From Limnohabitans sp. Rim47 (GTDB lineage Bacteria; Pseudomonadota; Gammaproteobacteria; Burkholderiales; Burkholderiaceae_C), in assembly GCF_001517545.1 (NCBI RefSeq), contig NZ_FBYA01000001.1, positions 465,148-495,266 on the forward strand: DNA of 30,119 nt, in the 5' to 3' direction. The stretch's first letter is position 1. Each line of letters starts with the position of its first letter. This document shows, piece after piece, positions 1-10,374 of the stretch. Under the pieces are notes generated by a model that was not told where the DNA came from, searched no databases, and worked only from the letters and a program-made list of their open reading frames with translations. The position numbers were made by a program, and so were the translations under genes.

Positions 1-209
1 GCATCGAGCGGGTAGCGCTCGAGTGGCTGCAGGGTGACTTCGGTGGCGTAGTCGACATTGGTGGCCAGGCCCATGAAGCTGCCGGCTTTGGCGCGGGTGT
101 CACGGTATTCAGGCAGATAACGGCCCGCTTGGCGCATCAGCCACACGGGCGTGTGGTCGGTGGCCTGGCGCAGACAGGCACGCAAGAAGCTGTCGTTTGG
201 GTGGGTCAT
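1..209 (-). CDS. hemE: Uroporphyrinogen decarboxylase, N-terminal part (runs off left edge)
   Basis: HemE decarboxylates uroporphyrinogen III to coproporphyrinogen III in the cytoplasm, the first step toward haem and bacteriochlorophyll after the siroheme branch. Only about the first 69 codons are present; the rest lies left of the window. Reading the minus strand from the ATG at 209 gives a protein beginning MTHPNDSFLRACLRQ. It is followed by PVWLMRQAGRYLPEYR, the family's N-terminal signature that holds the substrate-binding arginines. The gene is divergent from dxs-hemA across a 151-bp spacer, so both units may be read from one control region. Identification is secure from the signature; regulation is inference. 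Confidence 0.93.
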   Translation of the reverse strand, partial: MTHPNDSFLRACLRQATDHTPVWLMRQAGRYLPEYRDTRAKAGSFMGLATNVDYATEVTLQPLERYPLD

Positions 210-288
210 GGAGAGGGCTTAATTTCAGCGTCCGCTGGGTTGGGATGAAATAGGGGATGGAGGGTGTCAATTTTTGTATTTTTCAAAG

Positions 289-306
289 TGTCAATCCAAC
301 TTGACA
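289..306. promoter_or_regulatory. Candidate PpsR/CrtJ operator
   Basis: The site is a perfect inverted repeat, TGTCAA-N6-TTGACA, and it fits the PpsR/CrtJ consensus TGT-N12-ACA, more strictly TGTC-N10-GACA. PpsR/CrtJ is the aerobic repressor of photosynthesis genes in purple bacteria. The right arm is also the -35-like hexamer of the candidate dxs promoter, so binding would block polymerase. Further TGTCAA copies lie at 265-270 and 310-315. That this is a PpsR site is inferred from consensus match and gene content; no ppsR gene is visible here. Confidence 0.6.
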
Positions 307-328
307 TTTTGTCAAATGCCTGTAGATT
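301..328 (+). promoter_or_regulatory. Candidate sigma-70 promoter of dxs-hemA
   Basis: A consensus -35 hexamer TTGACA (301-306) is followed after 16 bp by TAGATT (323-328), a 4/6 match to the -10 consensus. Transcription would start about 25 bases before the dxs ATG. The -35 box coincides with one arm of the candidate PpsR/CrtJ palindrome. Confidence 0.45.
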
Positions 329-360
329 CAAGTTCAGTCAAGCAAATATGAAGGCCAGCC

Positions 361-2238
361 ATGGATGCCTTGCGGGAATGGATTCAATCTCCAGCTCAAC
401 TCAGAGCGCTACCGCTCGAGCGCTTGCCTGGCCTGGCAAATGAATTGCGGCAGCGTCTGATCCAGTCGGTGTCACAAACCGGTGGTCATTTCAGCTCCAA
501 TTTGGGTGCCGTGGAATTGACCATCGCCCTGCACCGTGTTTACAACACGCCGCAAGACCGATTGGTTTGGGATGTGGGCCACCAAACGTACGCCCATAAA
601 ATGTTGACGGGTCGCATGGAGCGCATGGCTACATTGCGTCAAAGGGGCGGTCTGAGCGGATTTCCGCACCGCCAAGAGAGTGAATACGATGCTTTTGGCA
701 CGGCGCATTCCTCCACCAGCATCTCAGCTGCCTTGGGTATGGCCATGGCCGCCAAGCTCAACGGCAGTTCACAAAAATCGGTGGCCATCATCGGTGACGG
801 CGCGTTGACAGCCGGCATGGCTTATGAGGCCATGAACAATGCCGGCGCCAGCGACTGCGATCTGTTGGTGGTGCTGAACGACAACGACATGTCCATTAGC
901 CCGCCGGTCGGGGCCTTGAACCGCTACCTGGGCGAACTGATGTCTGGCCGCTTTTATGCGCAGGCCAAAAAATTGAGCCAGCAACTCTTGCGCAATGCGC
1001 CGCCCTTGTTTGCTTTGGCCCAACAGTTGGAGCAGCAAGCGCAGCAATTCATCCAGCCTGCAACCATTTTTGAAAAACTTGGCTTCGCTTACACCGGGCC
1101 GATCGATGGGCACGATGTTCTTGGTTTGGTGCAAGCCCTGCAGAAAATTTCACAAGCAAAAGGCCCCCAGTTTTTGCACGTGGTCACCCGCAAAGGGCAA
1201 GGCTACGCCAGAGCCGAAGCGGACCCTGTGAGTTACCACGGACCGGGCAAGTTCGATCCGGCATTTGGTTTGAAGCCGTCGACAGCAAGTCCGCTGACGT
1301 TTACCCAAGTGTTTGGTCAATGGCTGTGCGACATGGCCACGCACGATCGTCGCCTGGTCGGGATCACCCCGGCCATGCGTGAAGGCTCGGGAATGGTGGC
1401 TTTCAGTCAACGCTTTCCTGATCGGTACCACGATGTGGGCATCGCCGAGCAACACGCCGTGACCTTCGCCGCAGGATTGGCTTGTGAAGGGCTCAAACCG
1501 GTGGTGGCTATTTACTCGACTTTCTTGCAAAGAGCCTACGACCAACTGATCCATGACGTGGCCTTGCAAAAGTTACCCGTGGTCTTTGCGCTGGACCGTG
1601 CAGGACTTGTGGGTGCCGATGGTCCGACGCACGCAGGCATGTTTGACATCGCCTTCACACGTTGCATTCCGAACATGAGCGTGGCTTGTCCGGCCGATGA
1701 AAATGAATGCCGTCAATTGCTGAGTACGGCTTACGCTCAGGACCATCCGGTCACTGTGCGCTACCCCAGGGGAGCCGGGGTTGGTGCAAAGGTGTCAGCA
1801 GATTTGCAGGCCTTGCCTTTTGGGCAGGCTGAAATTCGCCGCCATGGACAGGGCGTGGCCATCCTCGCCTTTGGCCCCTTGCTGCATGAAGCACTTAAAG
1901 CGGCCGAATCCTTGGACGCTACGGTCGTGAACATGCGCTGGGCAAAACCACTCGATTTGGAATTATTGCGGCAGGTGGCACAGCAGCACGAGCGCTTCGT
2001 CACGCTGGAGGACGGCGCACGCATGGGCGGTGCCGGAGCCGCTGTGCTGGAGGCCTTGCAGGACATGGGTATTCACAAACCTGTGTTGGTCATGGGGTTT
2101 GAAGACGCGTTCACAGAGCATGGTGATCCCCAGGAGTTGATGCAGCACTACGGACTGACCGCTACAGGTATTCACCAACGCATGGCAAAGGCTTGGCCAG
2201 AGTTCTACGTCAAGCCTGTGCTCAGAAAGGTGGTCTGA
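361..2238 (+). CDS. dxs: 1-Deoxy-D-xylulose-5-phosphate synthase
   Basis: Dxs condenses pyruvate with glyceraldehyde 3-phosphate, using thiamine diphosphate, to make DXP. This is the entry step of the MEP isoprenoid pathway that feeds carotenoids, quinones and the phytyl tail of bacteriochlorophyll. The 625 residues match the family length. The ThDP motif starts GDGALTAGMAYEAMNN near residue 145 and ends LNDN near 174. The catalytic glutamate sits in GIAEQHAVTFAAGLA (Glu363), and a transketolase C-terminal domain follows. The ATG at 361 has AAGG seven bases upstream; an ATG at 348 is out of frame. The housekeeping dxs of Burkholderiales usually follows ispA/xseB. Here it abuts hemA behind a PpsR-like site, so it may be a second copy dedicated to pigment synthesis (inference). 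Confidence 0.96.
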   Translation: MDALREWIQSPAQLRALPLERLPGLANELRQRLIQSVSQTGGHFSSNLGAVELTIALHRVYNTPQDRLVWDVGHQTYAHKMLTGRMERMATLRQRGGLSGFPHRQESEYDAFGTAHSSTSISAALGMAMAAKLNGSSQKSVAIIGDGALTAGMAYEAMNNAGASDCDLLVVLNDNDMSISPPVGALNRYLGELMSGRFYAQAKKLSQQLLRNAPPLFALAQQLEQQAQQFIQPATIFEKLGFAYTGPIDGHDVLGLVQALQKISQAKGPQFLHVVTRKGQGYARAEADPVSYHGPGKFDPAFGLKPSTASPLTFTQVFGQWLCDMATHDRRLVGITPAMREGSGMVAFSQRFPDRYHDVGIAEQHAVTFAAGLACEGLKPVVAIYSTFLQRAYDQLIHDVALQKLPVVFALDRAGLVGADGPTHAGMFDIAFTRCIPNMSVACPADENECRQLLSTAYAQDHPVTVRYPRGAGVGAKVSADLQALPFGQAEIRRHGQGVAILAFGPLLHEALKAAESLDATVVNMRWAKPLDLELLRQVAQQHERFVTLEDGARMGGAGAAVLEALQDMGIHKPVLVMGFEDAFTEHGDPQELMQHYGLTATGIHQRMAKAWPEFYVKPVLRKVV

Positions 2239-3492
2239 ATGGCAGTCTGGACTCTGGGCCTGAACCACCGCACTGCGCCCATCGACCTGCGTGAACGCTT
2301 CGCCTTTGCTTCCGATCACCTTGTGACGTCGCTGCAAGGCTTGCGTCGCAGTCTGGAGACACACAAAGAAGTGGCCATTTTGTCCACATGTAACCGCACA
2401 GAAATCTACTGTGCGGGAGAACAAGTGCAGTGGCGGCAAACGCTCAAATGGTTGGCTGACATCGGCGAGTCACAGGTCGACAGCTTGCAGTCTCACATTT
2501 ATCGATTGGAAGGCGATGCCTCGGCAAGGCATGCGTTCAGGGTGGCCAGCGGGCTGGATTCCATGGTCTTGGGGGAGTCGCAAATACTCGGCCAATTCAA
2601 GGATGCAGTCCGCTTGGCGGCTGACTCTGGTGCCTTGGGCACCACCTTGAATCAGTTGTTCCAACGTTCCTTTGCGGTGGCCAAAGAGGTGCGCACAGCC
2701 ACGGACATCGGCGCGCACTCTATCAGCATGGCTGCGGCGAGCGTTCGCCTGGCCAGTCAGATTTTTGAGAACATCAAAGATGCCCATGTCCTTTTCGTTG
2801 GGGCCGGTGAGATGATTGAATTGTGCGTCGCGCACTTTGCGGCCAAATCGCCACGCTCGATCACGATCGCCAACCGCTCGGCAGACAAGGCAGACTTATT
2901 GGCGGCCATGCATGGGGGACGCAGCATCGCTTTGGCCGATTTGCCGGCGCGGTTGCCGGAATTTGATGTGGTGATCAGTTGCACCGCCAGTACGTTGCCC
3001 TTGATCGGTCTGGGTGCTGTTCAGCGGGCATTGCGTGCACGCAAAAACCGGCCCATGTTCATGGTGGATCTGGCGGTGCCACGCGACATTGAGTCGGAAG
3101 TCAAAAACTTATCGGGCGTCTACTTGTACACGGTTGACGATCTGAAACAGGTCATTCAAAGCGGACAATCCTACCGTCAAGAGGCGGTGGCTGAAGCGGA
3201 AATCATCATTGACCAGGGCGTCCATAAATTCATGGCCTGGTTGGAGCAACGCAGCCATGTGCCCCTGATTCAGGAATTGAATCTCCAGGCGGATGCCTGG
3301 CGCCAAACCGAGCTTAGCCGCGCACGAAAACGCCTGGAAAAGGGCGATTCAGTGGACAGCGTGCTGGAGGCCTTGTCCATGGGCTTGGTGAAAAAAATGC
3401 TCAACGGACCCTTGCGCGAATTGAACCACCCCAGCAGTGACCAGCGCGAGAAATCTCTGGTGGCGGTCAAGCAATTCTTTTTAAACGACTGA
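2239..3492 (+). CDS. hemA: Glutamyl-tRNA reductase
   Basis: HemA reduces glutamyl-tRNA(Glu) with NADPH to glutamate-1-semialdehyde, the committed step of tetrapyrrole synthesis by the C5 route. The 417-residue length is typical. The catalytic cysteine is in LSTCNRTEIY (Cys51), and the signature GLDSMVLGESQILGQ begins near residue 105. The NADPH-binding glycine motif VGAGEM lies near 187, and a helical dimerisation domain ends the protein. The ATG directly abuts the dxs stop, and its ribosome-binding sequence AGAAAGGTGG lies inside the end of dxs, so the two are translationally linked. The usual betaproteobacterial neighbours prfA and prmC are absent, which suggests an extra copy co-regulated with dxs (inference). 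Confidence 0.96.
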   Translation: MAVWTLGLNHRTAPIDLRERFAFASDHLVTSLQGLRRSLETHKEVAILSTCNRTEIYCAGEQVQWRQTLKWLADIGESQVDSLQSHIYRLEGDASARHAFRVASGLDSMVLGESQILGQFKDAVRLAADSGALGTTLNQLFQRSFAVAKEVRTATDIGAHSISMAAASVRLASQIFENIKDAHVLFVGAGEMIELCVAHFAAKSPRSITIANRSADKADLLAAMHGGRSIALADLPARLPEFDVVISCTASTLPLIGLGAVQRALRARKNRPMFMVDLAVPRDIESEVKNLSGVYLYTVDDLKQVIQSGQSYRQEAVAEAEIIIDQGVHKFMAWLEQRSHVPLIQELNLQADAWRQTELSRARKRLEKGDSVDSVLEALSMGLVKKMLNGPLRELNHPSSDQREKSLVAVKQFFLND

Positions 3493-3515
3493 ACGGTGAG
3501 AAGCCTCAGTCCGAG

Positions 3516-4481
3516 ATGAAGTTCCCTCCCTCTGTTCGTGTGCTCATGCTGCAGCTCAGTGTTATCGCCCTTGCCGCCGGGTTATATGGTCTGTGGACGC
3601 CAGATCTGTCTCCAGGTGAGTTGCAAAAGCGCTATGGCGTACCAGGACAACAGGTGTTGGAAGTCGATGGGCTTCGCATTCATTACCAAGACATTGGGCC
3701 GCACGAGGCGCCAGTGCTGATTTTGTTGCACGGCTTCGGTTCGAGTTTGCAAACTTGGAACGCCTGGATACCTGTGCTGGCGGACCACTATCGGGTGATT
3801 CGCCTGGATTTGCCTGGCTTCGGCTTGACCGGTGCGTCACCCGCCAGAGACTACTCCGAAGCCAGGGATGTGGCCACCTTGGTGCAATTTGCTGACCGAT
3901 TGGGTTTAAGCCGCTTTTCTGTGATTGGTCATTCCTTGGGCGGAAAAATCGCATGGTCACTGGCAGCTGTCGAGCCTGAGCGCGTTGAGGCGCTGGTGCT
4001 GATCGCTCCTGACGGGTTTGCTACGCCAGCGCAATGGGGGACCAAGCCCTATGACGTGTCGGCTGTGATGCGCTTGATGACATACAGCCTGCCTAGAATT
4101 CTGGTCCGTGAGTTTCTCGGCACCGCATTCTCGCAACCACAAAGCGTGACCGAGCCCATGGTGGACCGTTACCACGACATGCTGCGGGCACCGGGGGTGC
4201 GCAAGGCTATTTTGGACAGGGCCGATCAAACCGTCTCTATCAACCCAATGCCGTATTTACAGCGGATTCGGGCTCCGACGCTGTTGCTCTGGGGCGGGAA
4301 CGACCAAATGATTCCCAGTAGCCAAGCCGGTAACTATGCGCAGGTCTTGCCGCGTTCGCAGACCGTTGTGCTGCCGAACTTGGGGCATGTGTTGCAGGAG
4401 GAGCAACCCGAGACAGGCCTTGAGCAGGTCCAAACTTTTTTGGACGCCAATTTGCGGCCACCCCACGCACAGGGCCGGTAA
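3516..4481 (+). CDS. Alpha/beta hydrolase with N-terminal membrane anchor or signal
   Basis: This is a serine hydrolase of the alpha/beta fold, 321 residues. A hydrophobic segment at about residues 8-27 suggests a signal anchor or uncleaved signal, so the catalytic domain probably sits outside the cytoplasmic membrane. The oxyanion motif LLHGFGSS is near residue 70 and the nucleophile elbow GHSLGG places Ser140. The candidate acid is Asp263 (WGGNDQMIP) and the candidate base His291 (NLGHVLQEEQP). The gene starts 23 bases after hemA on the same strand and is probably co-transcribed. The substrate cannot be told from sequence. The position recalls BchO, an alpha/beta hydrolase of photosynthesis clusters, but I see nothing that assigns it to that family. 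Confidence 0.85.
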   Translation: MKFPPSVRVLMLQLSVIALAAGLYGLWTPDLSPGELQKRYGVPGQQVLEVDGLRIHYQDIGPHEAPVLILLHGFGSSLQTWNAWIPVLADHYRVIRLDLPGFGLTGASPARDYSEARDVATLVQFADRLGLSRFSVIGHSLGGKIAWSLAAVEPERVEALVLIAPDGFATPAQWGTKPYDVSAVMRLMTYSLPRILVREFLGTAFSQPQSVTEPMVDRYHDMLRAPGVRKAILDRADQTVSINPMPYLQRIRAPTLLLWGGNDQMIPSSQAGNYAQVLPRSQTVVLPNLGHVLQEEQPETGLEQVQTFLDANLRPPHAQGR

Positions 4482-4788
4482 AGCCCAGGGCCAACGCCTT
4501 CGCTGTGGGCTTGTCAGTCCGGGATACGCCCACCTTAGGGCCAATTCTCGAAGCCGGTTGCTGTTCCACCTGACCGCACATGATTTTGACGTCATCCTCG
4601 CGGTTTTGAGTCGCATCGAAGATGGAAAACCCACGGATCTGCTCCGCTTGCTGAACTAAGGGTTTGATTTTCTGCACATGATTGCACCTTCTCAAGGTGT
4701 GGAGCCTTCTCAAAACCGGGGTGATCTGTTAACCAATCGCCCTTGGTGATGCAATGGGGGCCTCCACTGCGGAGGCCCCTGAGGCGTT
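4482..4788. other. Intergenic stretch with a doubtful minus-strand reading frame
   Basis: About 300 bases separate the hydrolase from rpoD, which are convergent. No recognisable gene is present. A minus-strand frame from a GTG at 4677 reads about 65 residues in this interval, beginning MQKIKPLVQQAEQ, with AGAAGG nine bases upstream. It then continues antisense into the hydrolase gene as far as 4240. The family is unknown to me and the frame may be fortuitous or a decayed gene. The near-direct repeat CCTTCTCAA occurs twice between 4685 and 4715. Confidence 0.3.
4757..4779. terminator. Terminator hairpin between rpoD and the hydrolase unit
   Basis: GGGGCCTCC and GGAGGCCCC form a perfect 9-bp stem around the loop ACTGC, ten bases beyond the rpoD stop. 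On the plus strand a short TTTT follows at 4787-4790. On the minus strand the U-tract is poor. It probably ends rpoD transcripts and may act in both directions. Confidence 0.65.
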
Positions 4789-7308
<2,520 letters not shown>

Positions 7309-7550
7309 GAACACCTCAGAACATCAAAACAGACAAGGAAACGGACACAGTCAGCGCCAAATACATCCCGGCGCGGGCTTGTAGGACACAAATCAACACC
7401 CTATATGGGCGTTAAATCTGCAATGGCAAGATGGTGGGCGAACATTTGGAATGCAGTCCTTGCGGAACGGTGACCGGCCCACATGGGGGCGTCGCGCTGA
7501 TGGCGTTGGTCTAGCCGGAGGTGCTGCTGTCGCTCTTGCCGAAAAAACGG

Positions 7551-7556
7551 ATTATA
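7551..7556 (-). promoter_or_regulatory. -10 box of the probable rpoD promoter
   Basis: Minus-strand TATAAT, perfect consensus, lies in GGGTATAATCC. No convincing -35 hexamer stands 16-18 bp upstream. If used, transcription starts near 7544 and the rpoD mRNA has a 5' leader of about 235 bases. Confidence 0.5.
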
Positions 7557-7580
7557 CCCAAAGACAGATATCAGACGCGT

Positions 7581-7613
7581 GCAGACTGCCATCAGCGCGC
7601 GTTGTCAGTCTGC
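7581..7613 (-). terminator. Inverted repeat after mog
   Basis: GCAGACTG and CAGTCTGC form an 8-bp stem with a 17-base GC-rich loop, starting two bases after the mog stop. No U-tract follows, so it may be an RNA-end stabiliser rather than an intrinsic terminator. Confidence 0.35.
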
Positions 7614-7614
7614 T

Positions 7615-8211
7615 TCAGCGAGCAGGCCGTATCGCTGTTTTAGGACGGAAGGCTTTGCAGACTTCGTCGCGTGTTTCCATATAGGGGCCACCGATCAGAT
7701 CGACGCAGTAGGGCACGGCCGCAAAAATGCCATGCACCACGGATTTGCCATCGGCGTCTTTCAGGCCTTCGAGGGTTTCAGAAATTGATTTGGGCTGACC
7801 AGGCAAGTTGATGATCAGGCTCTGGCCCCGAATGACAGCCACCTGACGCGACAAGATGGCGGTGGGTACGAATTTCAGGCTAATTTGGCGCATTTGTTCG
7901 CCAAAGCCAGGCATTTCCTTGTCGGCCACGGCCAGCGTGGCTTCGGGCGTTACATCGCGCAAGGCAGGGCCTGTGCCGCCCGTGGTCAGCACCAGGCTGC
8001 AACCCGCCTCGACCAGCTCGATTAGGGTGGCGCTGATGCGCGCTTTTTCGTCTGGGATCAGGCGTGGCTCAAAAGTGATGGGGTTGTGTAGCGCTTTGGA
8101 CAACCAGTCTTGCAGCGCGGGCAGGCCTTTGTCTTCGTACACGCCGGTGCTGGCCCGGTCGCTGATGGACACGATGCCAATCTTGATCGGATCAAACAAA
8201 GTTTCACTCAT
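7615..8211 (-). CDS. mog: Molybdopterin adenylyltransferase (MogA/MoaB family)
   Basis: Mog adenylates molybdopterin to MPT-AMP, preparing it for molybdate insertion by MoeA in the cytoplasm. The 198-residue protein starts at the ATG at 8211. The frame is open further upstream, but that part lies inside the yjgA frame region and has no family similarity that I recognise. The binding motif TTGGTGPALRDVTPEAT is at about residues 76-92, and a second conserved segment is INLPGQPKSISETL. The start overlaps the end of darP/yjgA by 8 bases, so the two are translationally coupled. The product would support NasA, the molybdoenzyme encoded 10 kb to the right, although the genes are not linked as one operon. 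Confidence 0.92.
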   Translation of the reverse strand: MSETLFDPIKIGIVSISDRASTGVYEDKGLPALQDWLSKALHNPITFEPRLIPDEKARISATLIELVEAGCSLVLTTGGTGPALRDVTPEATLAVADKEMPGFGEQMRQISLKFVPTAILSRQVAVIRGQSLIINLPGQPKSISETLEGLKDADGKSVVHGIFAAVPYCVDLIGGPYMETRDEVCKAFRPKTAIRPAR

Positions 8212-8860
8212 CGTCGGTCTCGTCGGGTGTTTCGTCGCTTTGGCCGTCTGTGAGCACACTGCGCACCAGTTTGAACATTTCACGGTAAGCGCGGCTTTGG
8301 CGTGGGGCCAGGCCTTGCGACACATCGGCGTTGGTCACTGGCACCGCGTCCTTGCGGGCTTGGCGCACTAAGGCGCGCAATTGCTGGATGTCGGTTTGCG
8401 GGTAGTGCGCAATCCACTCACCCACGGCGGCATCGTCTGCGATCAGGCGGTCGCGCCAGGCTTCGGCCAAGTGCAGGGCTTGCGTGTCTTTGGCACTGCC
8501 CAGTCGCTGGATGTCCAGCGCTTCGCGCACGGACTGCAATGCTTCGGGGCTGAGCAGGCGCATTTGCTTGCCGATGAACTGCATCTGACGGCGTTTGCCT
8601 TCGAAGTTGGTGATGCGCTTGGCCTCGGCCAGGCCGTCGACCAGTTTGTCAGGCAGGCTCAAACCCTCCATCAGGTCTTTGCGCAGGGTCAGCAGGTCTG
8701 TGCCCAGATCTTGCAGTTCGGTGCTTTCGCGTTTGAGTTCGGTGCGGCTGGGGCCGTCGAGCCCACCTTTGAGCTCGCGTTTGTATTCCAGGTCGAGTTC
8801 GCTGCCTTCGGCAACAAATTGACCACGGACGAAATAGCCTTTTTTGGGTTTACGGGACAT
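8204..8860 (-). CDS. darP: Ribosome-associated protein YjgA/DarP (DUF615)
   Basis: DarP (formerly YjgA) binds late 50S precursors and promotes subunit maturation. The 218-residue protein starts MSRKPKKGYFVRGQFVAEGSELD at the ATG at 8860. It is rich in charged helices (ELKRESTELQDLGTDLL, then DGLAEAKRITNFEGKRRQMQFIGKQMR), the conserved DUF615 core. The acidic tail ends DETDDE. No good Shine-Dalgarno sequence precedes the ATG; the frame continues upstream for 42 codons, but those residues look unlike the family. It is divergent from pmbA, a common arrangement, and overlaps mog by 8 bases. Confidence 0.9.
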   Translation of the reverse strand: MSRKPKKGYFVRGQFVAEGSELDLEYKRELKGGLDGPSRTELKRESTELQDLGTDLLTLRKDLMEGLSLPDKLVDGLAEAKRITNFEGKRRQMQFIGKQMRLLSPEALQSVREALDIQRLGSAKDTQALHLAEAWRDRLIADDAAVGEWIAHYPQTDIQQLRALVRQARKDAVPVTNADVSQGLAPRQSRAYREMFKLVRSVLTDGQSDETPDETDDE

Positions 8861-8963
8861 GACTGGGGGAACTCGTTCTCTGATGCAGCGCAAGGGCTGG
8901 GTGGCAAGTATCATAGCGGCCACTGCGAGCTGCGCGTTCGCCCTCTGCTGCGAGAACCATTCC

Positions 8964-10361
8964 GTGAAAAAAACCGCCTCTGACAAAGCCCCTTCCTCAC
9001 AACCGCACGACGGCTTCAGCTATTCGCGTGACCATTTTGAGGACCTGGTCGACATCGCCTTGAAGCATGCCAAAAAGCTGGGCGCCACCAACGCAGGTGC
9101 CGAAGCCTCCGAGGGCTGTGGCCTGTCGGTCAGCGTGCGCAAGGGTGAGCTGGAAAACGTGGAACGTAACCGCGATAAATCATTGGGTGTGACGGTCTAT
9201 GTGGACCACCGCCGGGGCAACGCCAGTACGTCCGATTTTTCCAAAGCGGCGATTGAGCGCACCGTGCAAGCTGCCTACGACATTGCCCGTTTCACGGCCG
9301 AAGACCCCACGGCGGGTTTGCCCGACGAGGCCGACATTGAAACCCACCACCGCGATCTGGACTTGTTCCATCCCTGGTCCATCAACAGCGAAGAGGCGGC
9401 CCGCTTGGCGCTGCAGTGCGAAGCTGCAGCCCTTAAAACCAGCCGACGCATCACCAACAGCGACGGCGCTGCTGTGTCGGCCCAGCAGAGCCACTTTTTC
9501 AGCGCCCACACCCATGGCTTTCGGGGTGGTTATGCCAGCTCGCGGCACAGTGTGTCGGTGGCCCCAATTGCGAAGCTGCCGGGCCGCAACGCCGAAATGC
9601 AGCGCGATGCTTGGTATACCTCCATGCGTTCGGCGGACGAATTGGCTTCGCCTGAAGCCGTCGGTCGCTACGCCGCAGAACGTGCCTTGTCGCGCCTGGG
9701 TGCCCGCAAGATCGCTACCACCGAATGCCCGGTGTTGTTCGAGTCACCTGTGGCTGCTGGCTTGTTGGGCGGTTTTGTGCAAGCCGTCAGCGGCGGAGCG
9801 CTTTATCGCAAGAGCAGTTTTCTGTTGGATTGCCTTGGAAAAAAGGTGTTTCCCAAGCACCTCGACATTGAAGAAGACCCCTTTCTTTTGCGCGGCAAAG
9901 GCAGCTCGCCGTTTGACGATGAAGGTGTCCGCTCAGTGCGCCGCAAAGTGGTCAAGGGTGGGTGTGTTGAGGGGTATTTTTTGAGCAGTTATTCAGCGCG
10001 CAAGCTGGGCATGAAGACCACGGGCAATGCCGGTGGTTCGCACAACCTCACACTCACCTCGCGCCTGACGCAGCCAGGCGATGATCTGGACGCGATGTTG
10101 AAAAAGTTGGGCACGGGCTTGTTTGTGATCGAGTTGATGGGGCAGGGCGTGAACTACGTCACAGGTGACTATTCGCGCGGGGCCAGTGGCTTTTGGGTCG
10201 AGAACGGCCAGATTGCTTACCCGGTACATGAAATCACCATTGCGGGCAACCTCAAGGACATGTTCATGGGCATCGAAGCGATTGGCTCGGATGCCTACAA
10301 CATGGGGGCCAAAACCACCGGTTCCATCTTGGTCAACCGCATGAAGGTGGCGGGCAGCTGA
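8964..10361 (+). CDS. pmbA: Metalloprotease-associated protein PmbA/TldE
   Basis: PmbA (TldE) pairs with TldD in a heterodimeric zinc protease that degrades unfolded peptides and matures microcin-like precursors. TldD supplies the zinc site and PmbA is its catalytically silent partner. I take the GTG at 8964 as start (VKKTASDKAP), with GAGAA eight bases upstream, giving 465 residues. The open frame continues upstream to 8844, but that part overlaps the darP start and would add about 40 atypical residues. Conserved family segments are EGCGLSVSVRKGELENVERNRDKSLG and the glycine-rich C-terminal part (TGDYSRGASGFWVENG, then IAGNLKDMFMGIEAIG). tldD is not in the window. The DMT transporter follows after 13 bases. 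Confidence 0.92.
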   Translation: MKKTASDKAPSSQPHDGFSYSRDHFEDLVDIALKHAKKLGATNAGAEASEGCGLSVSVRKGELENVERNRDKSLGVTVYVDHRRGNASTSDFSKAAIERTVQAAYDIARFTAEDPTAGLPDEADIETHHRDLDLFHPWSINSEEAARLALQCEAAALKTSRRITNSDGAAVSAQQSHFFSAHTHGFRGGYASSRHSVSVAPIAKLPGRNAEMQRDAWYTSMRSADELASPEAVGRYAAERALSRLGARKIATTECPVLFESPVAAGLLGGFVQAVSGGALYRKSSFLLDCLGKKVFPKHLDIEEDPFLLRGKGSSPFDDEGVRSVRRKVVKGGCVEGYFLSSYSARKLGMKTTGNAGGSHNLTLTSRLTQPGDDLDAMLKKLGTGLFVIELMGQGVNYVTGDYSRGASGFWVENGQIAYPVHEITIAGNLKDMFMGIEAIGSDAYNMGAKTTGSILVNRMKVAGS

Positions 10362-10374
10362 GGCCTGCTGCGCT

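Larger units (their letters stand above)
7309..7614. other. rpoD upstream region
   Basis: This 306-base interval between mog and rpoD, both on the minus strand, contains no credible gene. It holds a TATAAT box and an inverted repeat next to the mog stop, both listed separately. The remaining 235 bases or so would be a long rpoD leader, in which I see no known riboswitch. Confidence 0.6.
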
